A stretch of 10,169 nt of DNA from Gammaproteobacteria bacterium (GTDB lineage: Bacteria; Pseudomonadota; Gammaproteobacteria; Competibacterales; Competibacteraceae): positions 1 to 10,169 of the forward strand of contig PWUP01000276.1 of assembly GCA_003562535.1 (NCBI GenBank), in the 5' to 3' direction. Shown one piece after another: positions 1-6,177 of the stretch. The notes beneath the pieces were generated by a model that was not told the origin of the DNA, ran no database searches, and worked only from the letters and a program-made list of their open reading frames with translations. The stretch's first letter is position 1; each line of letters begins with the position of its first letter. Made by a program: the position numbers and the translations under genes.

Positions 1-801
1 CGTGTCTAATACGCTGGTGCTGGTGGATTGTTGCCGCGCCCGCTGGCGGACTTCTTTGGCGAGGTCACGGTAGGTCTCCGAACCGCGAGAGCCAGGGTCA
101 TACACGATGATGGGCTGGCCATAACTGGGCGCTTCGGCAAGCCGCACATTCCGCGGAATGATGGTAGCGTAGGCTTCTTTACCAAAATGCGCCTCGATTT
201 GCCTAGAGACTTCATCGGCTAGACGGTTGCGTGAGTCGTACATGGTGCGCAATAGGCCATCAATGCGCAGGGCTGGATTGGTAGAACGACGCACTTTATC
301 AATGGTTTGTAACAACGCTGATAGCCCTTCCAGAGCATAGTATTCACATTGCACCGGAATGATCACCCCTTGCGCGGCGGTGAGCGCATTAACCGTGAGC
401 ATGTTTAATGACGGCGGACAGTCGATTAAAATGAAATCGAAATTAGCGGCAATCCGCTGCAAGCTGCTGCGCAGTCGCATCTGCCCAGACTCGACATCCA
501 ATAAGGCGACTTCAGCCCCGGTTAAATCTCCATTGGCCGGTAAAATCTGCATCTGCGCGGTTTCAGAATACTGGAGCGCTTCGCTGATATCGACTTCATT
601 GAGCAAGACCTCATAGCTGGTCGCCCGGACGCCATGTTTATCAATGCCACAGCCCATAGTGGCGTTGCCTTGGGGGTCAAGATCGACCAGTAACACCTGA
701 TTGCTCGCCCGTCCGGCCGCCAAGCTGGCGGCTAAATTCACAGCGGTAGTGGTTTTACCCACGCCGCCTTTTTGATTGGTGATGGCAATAATCCGCGCCA
801 T
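1..801 (-). CDS. parA: ParA/Soj family chromosome-partitioning ATPase (3' end outside window)
   Basis: Deviant Walker ATPase that, in the ParABS system, dimerises on ATP, coats the nucleoid and is stimulated by ParB-parS complexes to move replication origins apart. The 267 visible residues read open to the window edge with no stop. Visible motifs are the deviant Walker A KGGVGKTT (residues 11-18, signature Lys11), Walker A' LLVDLDPQG (about 37-45, with D40 and D42) and Walker B FILIDCPP (about 123-130). Chromosomal Soj proteins are usually about 255-265 residues, so only a short C-terminal tail should be missing. The ATG at 799-801 has a good AGGAG ribosome-binding site at 810-814 that overlaps the rsmG stop codon. 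The rsmG-parA order is typical of proteobacteria, and parB would be expected just beyond the left edge. The lack of an N-terminal DNA-binding extension supports a chromosomal rather than a large-plasmid ParA. Confidence 0.95.
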   Translation of the reverse strand, partial: MARIIAITNQKGGVGKTTTAVNLAASLAAGRASNQVLLVDLDPQGNATMGCGIDKHGVRATSYEVLLNEVDISEALQYSETAQMQILPANGDLTGAEVALLDVESGQMRLRSSLQRIAANFDFILIDCPPSLNMLTVNALTAAQGVIIPVQCEYYALEGLSALLQTIDKVRRSTNPALRIDGLLRTMYDSRNRLADEVSRQIEAHFGKEAYATIIPRNVRLAEAPSYGQPIIVYDPGSRGSETYRDLAKEVRQRARQQSTSTSVLDT

Positions 802-809
802 AAACACAA

Positions 810-814
810 CTCCT
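810..814 (-). promoter_or_regulatory. Ribosome-binding site of parA
   Basis: AGGAG on the minus strand lies 8 bases before the parA ATG and overlaps the rsmG TAG stop (813-815). Ribosomes finishing rsmG therefore stop directly on the parA initiation region, which suggests coupled translation. Confidence 0.75.
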
Positions 815-1457
815 AAAGCTGATGAGTCGCCGAGCGGTTAGGCTCTAAATGCAGTAGCCAGCGCTCGACATCCAGTCCCGGCACCTGCAGGCGATGGCCG
901 CCACGCAGTCGCCAAGTGGCAGGTAACTGTTGCAGTTCATTGTGAGCTTCTGGTCCTTTTAAAGCCAGTAAACGCCCTCCTGGGGCACACAGGTGATGGG
1001 TCAGTTCCAACAACTGCGCCAAAGGGGCGACCGCACGAGCCAGTATACAGTCAAACCCTTGTGCCGGATAATACTGCTCGGCGCGGGTTCTGATGACGCG
1101 GACATTGGCTAAGGCTAATTCTGCACCGCTTTGGGTCATGAAACGGGTCTTTTTGGCATTGCTGTCGAGCAAAGTAAACTGCTGCGTCGGGTACATCACG
1201 GCCAAAGGCAAGCCGGGCAAACCCGCACCACTGCCGACATCCAGTATGCGTGTACCCTGCACCCACAAGGCCACGGCCAAGCTGTCCAGTAAATGGCGAG
1301 TCACCATGTCCGCGGGGTCACGAATCGCCGTCAGATTATAGACTTGATTCCAACGCGCCAGCAGATCAAGGTACTGCGCCAACTGAGCCACTTGGGCAGG
1401 CGTAGCGGGCAGCTCCAGCGCTGCCAAACCATTCGTGATGGCAGGCTGGAGCTTCAT
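813..1457 (-). CDS. rsmG: 16S rRNA (guanine-527-N7)-methyltransferase RsmG
   Basis: SAM-dependent methyltransferase (formerly GidB) that makes m7G527 in 16S rRNA; loss of this mark gives low-level streptomycin resistance in several bacteria. Counting from the ATG, the 214-residue protein shows the family motifs YNLTAIRDP (about 40-48), RHLLDSL (54-60), the SAM-binding LDVGSGAGLPG (72-82), ARAVAP (140-145, where many members have SRAVA) and ALKG (165-168). Its length is normal. Two tandem start codons are possible: GTG at 1458-1460, which directly abuts the mdh TAA, and ATG at 1455-1457. ATG is preferred as the stronger codon. No clear Shine-Dalgarno sequence precedes either, so translation probably depends on ribosomes leaving mdh. 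The 11-base gap to parA fits one transcript. The usual upstream partner mnmG (gidA) is absent; mdh takes its place. Confidence 0.96.
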   Translation of the reverse strand: MKLQPAITNGLAALELPATPAQVAQLAQYLDLLARWNQVYNLTAIRDPADMVTRHLLDSLAVALWVQGTRILDVGSGAGLPGLPLAVMYPTQQFTLLDSNAKKTRFMTQSGAELALANVRVIRTRAEQYYPAQGFDCILARAVAPLAQLLELTHHLCAPGGRLLALKGPEAHNELQQLPATWRLRGGHRLQVPGLDVERWLLHLEPNRSATHQL

Positions 1458-1460
1458 CAC

Positions 1461-2441
1461 TTAGGCCAAGAGATGTTCAACGCTGGCCCGCTCCTCACGC
1501 AGCTCTTGCTCGGTAAGCTGCATTTTTTCGCGGGAGAAGTCATCGACGGGCAAGCCTTGAACAATTTCGTAAGCCCCATTGCGGCACACACAGGGGTAAG
1601 AATAGATAATCCCTGGCTCGATGCCGTAGCTGCCGTCGCTGGGAATGCCCATGCTCACCCAATCGCCTTCAGGGGTTCCCAGCGCCCAAGAACGCATGTG
1701 ATCAATCGCTGCGGAAGCCGCCGATGCCGCGCTGGAAGCCCCCCGAGCTTTGATAATTTCCGCGCCCCGTTGCTGCACACGAGGAATAAACGCCTCACGA
1801 TACCACGCCTGTTCGACGGCGGCGCTGGCTGCTTGGCCTTGAATTGTTGTCTGACTGATATCGGGGTACTGAGTGGCGGAATGATTGCCCCAGATGGTCA
1901 TCTTACGCACCTCAGTGTTGTGCGCCCCGAGTTTTTCCGCCAGCAGGCTAATCGCACGGTTATGATCCAAACGAGTCATGGCGGTAAACTGCCGAGGATC
2001 CAGATCCGGGGCTTGGCTTTGGGCAATTAAGGCATTGGTATTGGCTGGATTACCCACCACCAGCACTTTCACATCGCGGGAGGCCACGGCATTCAGCGCT
2101 TGGCCTTGAGGGCCAAAAATCGCCCCGTTAGCGGTTAATAAATCCTTGCGCTCCATACCCGGCCCACGCGGGCGCGCACCGACCAGTAAGGCGTAATCCG
2201 TATCCTTAAACACCACTTGGGCATCGTCACCGGTCACTACACCCGCAAGTAAGGGGAATGCACAGTCATTGAGTTCCATAACCACACCCTCTAGGGCGGG
2301 TAAGGCTGGGGTGATTTCCAGCAGTTGGAGAATGACGGGCTGATCGGGGCCGAGCATATCACCGGCGGCAATCCGGAAGGCCATAGCATAACCGATATTG
2401 CCGGCAGCACCGGTGATGGCAACGCGAACGGGTGATTTCAT
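1461..2441 (-). CDS. mdh: Malate dehydrogenase, NAD-dependent, group 2 type
   Basis: Cytosolic TCA-cycle enzyme interconverting malate and oxaloacetate with NAD(H). The 326-residue protein resembles the MDH type 2 family (Aquaspirillum arcticum/cytosolic type) over its full length, not the E. coli type. The N-terminal Rossmann loop is GAAGNIG (residues 11-17), and E42 is the acidic residue expected to bind the NAD ribose. The mobile substrate loop ARPRGPGMERKD carries the substrate arginines R92 and R98. LDHNR provides D159 and R162, and GNHSATQ provides the catalytic H187. All key residues are intact. The ATG has an AGGAG site 7 bases upstream. It follows ppsR by 26 bases and ends flush against the rsmG start. 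The R92/R98 pair supports malate rather than lactate specificity. Confidence 0.97.
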   Translation of the reverse strand: MKSPVRVAITGAAGNIGYAMAFRIAAGDMLGPDQPVILQLLEITPALPALEGVVMELNDCAFPLLAGVVTGDDAQVVFKDTDYALLVGARPRGPGMERKDLLTANGAIFGPQGQALNAVASRDVKVLVVGNPANTNALIAQSQAPDLDPRQFTAMTRLDHNRAISLLAEKLGAHNTEVRKMTIWGNHSATQYPDISQTTIQGQAASAAVEQAWYREAFIPRVQQRGAEIIKARGASSAASAASAAIDHMRSWALGTPEGDWVSMGIPSDGSYGIEPGIIYSYPCVCRNGAYEIVQGLPVDDFSREKMQLTEQELREERASVEHLLA

Positions 2442-2447
2442 GGGAGT

Positions 2448-2452
2448 CTCCT
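2448..2452 (-). promoter_or_regulatory. Ribosome-binding site of mdh
   Basis: AGGAG on the minus strand sits in the 26-base ppsR-mdh gap with a 6-base spacer to the mdh ATG. This is one of the few strong independent ribosome-binding sites in the operon, so mdh may be translated without coupling to ppsR. Confidence 0.7.
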
Positions 2453-2467
2453 CGACAGTTAAAACGG

Positions 2468-3319
2468 TTAATTAGAGTAGAGAGGGGCTGCTGTGGGCAG
2501 CAAGCGACTGTATTCCATGCCCATCGTATCGACGATGGTCGCCGCAATTTCTTCAATCGAAATGAGCGTCGTTGATAAACAAGGAATCCCTAATTTGCGA
2601 TACAACGCTTCCGCTTGGCGGATTTCGTATTCACATTGTCTCAACGAGGCATAACGGCTGTTGGGCAAACGCTCTTGGCGGATTTTCTGTAGGCGTTGCG
2701 GTTCGGTGGTTAAACCAAACAGCTTTGCCCGCCGAGGTAATAAAACGCTGGGTAAGCGCATCTCGTCTAAATCATCCTCGGTAATGGGAAAATTAGCGGC
2801 ACGAACGCCGTAATGCAGACTCAGATATAAGCAGGTTGGGGTTTTACCCGTACGTGATACCCCAAGCATAATCAAGTCAGCCTCATCCAAATGCGCGACG
2901 GTACAGCCATCATCATGGGTCAGTGTGTAGTTAATCGCCTCCATACGGGAAAAATAATGTTCATGATCGGTCATTCCATGTGAATGACCACGGACAGGCT
3001 GTGAACACACCCCCAGCTCAGCCTCCAAACGGCTGACAAACGATTCAAACAGATCAAAATACACGCATGGGGTTGCCTGTAAACTCGCTCGGATTTCAGC
3101 ATCCAATAAGGTGCTAAACACCAGCGGTTTTTGCCCATCTCTCTCTGCGGCGCGCTCGATGACATGCCGAGCATGCTCAGCACGTTGGGGGGTGTTAATG
3201 AAACGCAATGCCGTGTGTTCAAACGCCAGAAATTCAAATTGGGTCAGCAGCGCCCGACCTAGATTCTGGGCAGTAATACCCGTACTGTCAGAAATAAAAA
3301 ACGCCGTGCGCTTAGTCAT
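2468..3319 (-). CDS. ppsR: PEP synthase regulatory protein (bifunctional kinase/pyrophosphorylase)
   Basis: DUF299 family protein. In E. coli the homologue inactivates PEP synthase by ADP-dependent phosphorylation of a threonine next to the catalytic histidine, and reactivates it by Pi-dependent dephosphorylation, so it gates pyruvate-to-PEP flux. The 283-residue protein (ATG start at 3317-3319) has the N-terminal FFISDSTGITA (about 7-17), HSHG (112-115) and the P-loop GVSRTGKT (153-160), and is close to the usual length of about 270-280. A pyruvate,phosphate dikinase regulator of the same family is the alternative, but the sequence reads as the proteobacterial PEP synthase type. The ATG shares one base with the lutC TGA (TGATG), a classic coupling arrangement; a GTG one codon earlier is also possible. 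Lying between lactate oxidation genes and mdh fits a role in gluconeogenic growth. No PEP synthase gene is in the window. Confidence 0.95.
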   Translation of the reverse strand: MTKRTAFFISDSTGITAQNLGRALLTQFEFLAFEHTALRFINTPQRAEHARHVIERAAERDGQKPLVFSTLLDAEIRASLQATPCVYFDLFESFVSRLEAELGVCSQPVRGHSHGMTDHEHYFSRMEAINYTLTHDDGCTVAHLDEADLIMLGVSRTGKTPTCLYLSLHYGVRAANFPITEDDLDEMRLPSVLLPRRAKLFGLTTEPQRLQKIRQERLPNSRYASLRQCEYEIRQAEALYRKLGIPCLSTTLISIEEIAATIVDTMGMEYSRLLPTAAPLYSN

Positions 3320-3996
3320 CACATCGAAGGATCTACAATGACAATATGCAAGTGTATCGGTCCGTGGGCGCCGAGTTGTAGCGTCTGTTCAATATCGGCG
3401 CTGCGTGACGGTCCAGTAATCAGGTTCACCGTGCGGGGCATGGCCACAGCGTGCTCCCGCAAACGCTGCCACGCCTCTTCATAACAGCCCACAATCTGCG
3501 GTGCAGGCAAGACCACAATATGGGCATCAGGCAAAAAATTCAGCGTTGTTGGCGTGTGCGCTCCTGATAATACCATGAGCGTGCCGGTTTCCGCGATGCC
3601 TGCAAATGCTGGGGACACACTGACTTTATCCTGATCTTGCGCCGCTCCTATGCGTAGGCGCATAGAGGGGTGCTCTGACCAAGGCAGTTCGGCCACGCTG
3701 GGATCAGGGGCGACGATCAACTCACTGGGCAAATTATGCCGATGCAGGTAGTCGGCAACGGCTGCCGGTATCGCTGCTGCTGTGCTGAGGCGCTGCACGC
3801 TGGCATCCGCTCGTTCAGCCATCTGGATGAATAAGTTGACTTGCTCGCTGTGGGGCACTAAACCCCGCTGGGGAATGGTATGGCGCGGCGGGTGCTGCAA
3901 GCGGTGTTGTAAACGCTGGCGCGGTTCATCGGCCAGAGACCCGCGTTTGAGCTGGCGGCGCAGTGTGGTGAGTATGGCATCACGCGCCGTGCTCAT
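3319..3996 (-). CDS. lutC: Lactate utilization protein C (LUD domain)
   Basis: Third component of the LutABC L-lactate oxidation complex, known from Bacillus subtilis and, as LldEFG, from Shewanella and Campylobacter; its exact biochemical role is unsettled. The 225 residues form one LUD domain with GIAETGTL (133-140), NFLPDAHIVVL (153-163) and a C-terminal ITGPSRSADIE segment (from about 193). These are the conserved LutC signatures. The start is ATG at 3994-3996 rather than an upstream in-frame codon at 4137: its ATGA overlaps the lutB stop by 4 bases, a G-rich stretch lies just before it, and residues encoded further upstream are merely lutB read in another frame. The gene ends in a one-base overlap with ppsR. 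Confidence 0.94.
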   Translation of the reverse strand: MSTARDAILTTLRRQLKRGSLADEPRQRLQHRLQHPPRHTIPQRGLVPHSEQVNLFIQMAERADASVQRLSTAAAIPAAVADYLHRHNLPSELIVAPDPSVAELPWSEHPSMRLRIGAAQDQDKVSVSPAFAGIAETGTLMVLSGAHTPTTLNFLPDAHIVVLPAPQIVGCYEEAWQRLREHAVAMPRTVNLITGPSRSADIEQTLQLGAHGPIHLHIVIVDPSM

Positions 3997-5414
3997 CGGT
4001 GTCCCCCCCGCTGCCGCCATTGCTGTTGAAAGGTCTGGCCGCTCGGTGCGGGCAAGTCTCGCCCCGCCGTCCAGCCACCGGCCAGCGGCAAACGACTTAA
4101 ACGTCCACGCCCACGCGCTAAGCGTTTGAGCAACCAAGCGCCTAGCCCGGACAAGCGTTGATACAAAGCCGGACGGCGTACCGCAAAGGCCCAGGCACGG
4201 ACACCATAACGCACACTGCGGGGGCTGAGATGACGCTGAAATTCGTGTTCGCGCCAGTGGCGCATCAATTTGGGCAAGGGAATGCGTACCGGACAGACCG
4301 CCTCACAGCGCCCGCAAAATGTTGAGGCATTAGGCAAATGCCCCGCCTGTTCAATCCCGGTCATTTGTGGAGTCAGCACTGCACCCATAGGGCCGGGATA
4401 CACCCAGCCATAGGCATGACCGCCGACTGCACCGTACACTGGGCAATGGTTCATGCACGCCCCGCAGCGAATGCAGCGCAACATGTCTTGGAACTCAGTA
4501 CCCAACATGGCACTGCGGCCATTGTCGAGTAACACCACATGGAACTGTTCCGGCCCATCCAAGTCGTCAGCACGGCGTGGGCCGCTAGAAAAGGTCGTAT
4601 AGACCGAAGCTTCTTGGCCGGTGGCCGAGCGCACTAACACCCGCAGTAATAGCGTCACATCGTCCAGCGTTGGTGCCAGCTTATCAATACTGGTCAGGGC
4701 AATATGCACCTTGGGCAAGGTCTGGGTTAAATCCCCATTGCCCTCATTGGTGACAATCACGGTAGAGCCGGTCTCAACCACACAGAAATTAGCCCCGGTA
4801 ATTCCGACATCAGCGGCCAGAAACTGACTGCGCAGCACTTGGCGAGCCTCACTCAGCAATTCTGGCGCTTGGCTCAGCTTACGGGTCAACCCATATTGGG
4901 CATGATGCTGATGAAAGGTCTCGGCGACATCTTCTTTGTGCAGATGCAGAGCCGGGGCGATGATATGGCTGGGATGTTCTTGACGCAGTTGAATAATGTA
5001 CTCGCCCAAATCGGTTTCAATCGGGGTTAAACCGTGAGCTTGCAGATGCTCGTTAAGGCCGATTTCTTCGCTGATCATGGATTTGCCTTTGGTCACGGTG
5101 CGGGCATTGACCGCTTGGCAAATGTCTAAAATGATCTGGCGGGCTTCTGCGGCATCGCGCGCCCAGTGGACGTGCCCTCCCTGTTCTTTAACCTTGGCTT
5201 CAAAGGCTTCAAGGTAAAAATCGAGATGCTCCAGCACATGGTCTTTGAGATCACGAGCCTCATCGCGCAACGTCTCGAATTCAGGCAGTTTAGCCGCCGC
5301 TGCCGCGCGTTTATGCTGAAAGCCCACCCGCATCCGGGTCAATGAGCGTTGTAAGGACTCATCGGCGAGAGCACGGCGGGCATTGGCTTTGAAATGAATA
5401 CTGGTCGTTTGCAT
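3993..5414 (-). CDS. lutB: L-lactate oxidation iron-sulfur protein LutB/LldF
   Basis: Central electron-transfer subunit of the LutABC complex, which oxidises L-lactate to pyruvate in the cytoplasm. The 473 residues (normal length) combine an N-terminal LUD-type domain with the core GITGANFCVVETGSTV (about 204-219) and a C-terminal ferredoxin-like region. Cluster ligands are C314, C317, C320 and C324 (CIRCGACMNHC) and C367, C370 and C374 (CGRCEAVC), enough for [4Fe-4S] clusters. A basic tail (about 400-445) follows. The ATG at 5412-5414 is chosen because the protein then begins like family members; 55 further in-frame codons upstream lie inside lutA and read as out-of-frame lutA sequence. A GTG three codons earlier cannot be excluded. 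It starts 13 bases after lutA stops and overlaps lutC by 4 bases. The ribosome-binding site is weak. Confidence 0.96.
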   Translation of the reverse strand: MQTTSIHFKANARRALADESLQRSLTRMRVGFQHKRAAAAAKLPEFETLRDEARDLKDHVLEHLDFYLEAFEAKVKEQGGHVHWARDAAEARQIILDICQAVNARTVTKGKSMISEEIGLNEHLQAHGLTPIETDLGEYIIQLRQEHPSHIIAPALHLHKEDVAETFHQHHAQYGLTRKLSQAPELLSEARQVLRSQFLAADVGITGANFCVVETGSTVIVTNEGNGDLTQTLPKVHIALTSIDKLAPTLDDVTLLLRVLVRSATGQEASVYTTFSSGPRRADDLDGPEQFHVVLLDNGRSAMLGTEFQDMLRCIRCGACMNHCPVYGAVGGHAYGWVYPGPMGAVLTPQMTGIEQAGHLPNASTFCGRCEAVCPVRIPLPKLMRHWREHEFQRHLSPRSVRYGVRAWAFAVRRPALYQRLSGLGAWLLKRLARGRGRLSRLPLAGGWTAGRDLPAPSGQTFQQQWRQRGGHR

Positions 5415-5427
5415 CGGAGCCACTACG

Positions 5428-6177
5428 CTAGTCGGGTTCACCAATGGCGGGGGTTTGGGTCTGGTTGGCCAGCACTTCGGCAATGTGACGCGCCTGGATC
5501 GGCGAACCGAGCCGCTTGAGTTTGCCCGCCATATTGAGCAAACACCCCATATCGCCAGCCAATACGGTATCGGCACCACTGGCGATGATCTGCTCGGCTT
5601 TGTCGGTCACCATGCGATTGGAAATATCAGGATATTTCACACAAAAAGTACCGCCAAAGCCACAGCAGACATCGCTGTCGGGCAATTCCTTCAGCTCCAA
5701 TCCAGTGACGCTGTTGAGCAACAAACGCGGTTGATGCTGGATGCCTAATTCCCGCAAACCCGAACAGGCGTCATGGTAGGTCACCGCGCCGCTGAACTCG
5801 GCAGCAACCTGAGTCACGCCGAGCACATCGGTGAGAAAGCTCACCAGTTCGTAGGTGCGTTCGGCCAGATGCTCAGCACGGGGCCGCCATTCGGGGTCAT
5901 CGGCGAGTAAGGCGGGGTAATGATGACTGAGCATACCGCCACACGACCCCGACGGCACCACAATGTAGTCATACGCCTCGAACTGCGGGATCACCTGGCG
6001 GGCAATGGCCTGCGCCGTTGCCCGATCCCCAGAATTATAGGCCGGTTGCCCGCAACAGGTTTGGGCTTCCGGCACTTCAACCTGACAGCCGGCCTGTTGC
6101 AGCAATTTCACCGCCGCAAACCCGACGCTGGGCCGAAACAGATCGACTAAACAGGTTACCAATAAAGCAACGCGCAT
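5428..6177 (-). CDS. lutA: Lactate utilization protein A (CCG-domain Fe-S protein LutA/LldE)
   Basis: Subunit of the LutABC complex carrying two cysteine-rich CCG domains, the type also found in heterodisulfide reductase B and glycolate oxidase F. The 249-residue protein has C9, the first TCCGQ (C41-C42) and C79 in domain one, then C138, the second VCCGFGGTF (C171-C172) and C212 in domain two, the spacing expected for cysteine-ligated iron-sulfur clusters. Its length matches LutA and is much shorter than GlcF, and lutB and lutC follow directly, so a glycolate oxidase subunit is unlikely. The ATG shares one base with the icd TAA (TAATG, 6175-6179). This very tight junction implies that icd and lutA are co-translated. 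Confidence 0.95.
   Translation of the reverse strand: MRVALLVTCLVDLFRPSVGFAAVKLLQQAGCQVEVPEAQTCCGQPAYNSGDRATAQAIARQVIPQFEAYDYIVVPSGSCGGMLSHHYPALLADDPEWRPRAEHLAERTYELVSFLTDVLGVTQVAAEFSGAVTYHDACSGLRELGIQHQPRLLLNSVTGLELKELPDSDVCCGFGGTFCVKYPDISNRMVTDKAEQIIASGADTVLAGDMGCLLNMAGKLKRLGSPIQARHIAEVLANQTQTPAIGEPD

Noticed and set aside
1293..2030. Rightward 245-codon open frame opposite rsmG and mdh
   Set aside because: It is antisense to two clearly real genes and its translation shows no recognisable domain. It is a by-product of their codon use.
3997..4137. In-frame 47-codon N-terminal extension of LutC starting at 4137
   Set aside because: It reads the 3' end of lutB out of frame. The ATG at 3996 forms a typical 4-base overlap with the lutB stop and gives a normal LutC.
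5415..5579. In-frame 55-codon N-terminal extension of LutB starting at 5579
   Set aside because: It lies inside lutA in another frame, is rich in Arg, Pro and Trp, and does not resemble LutB. The start at 5414 gives the normal 473-residue length.
5428..6177. LutA as the GlcF subunit of glycolate oxidase
   Set aside because: GlcF is longer and carries ferredoxin-type clusters before its CCG domains. This protein has only two CCG domains and is followed by lutB and lutC.
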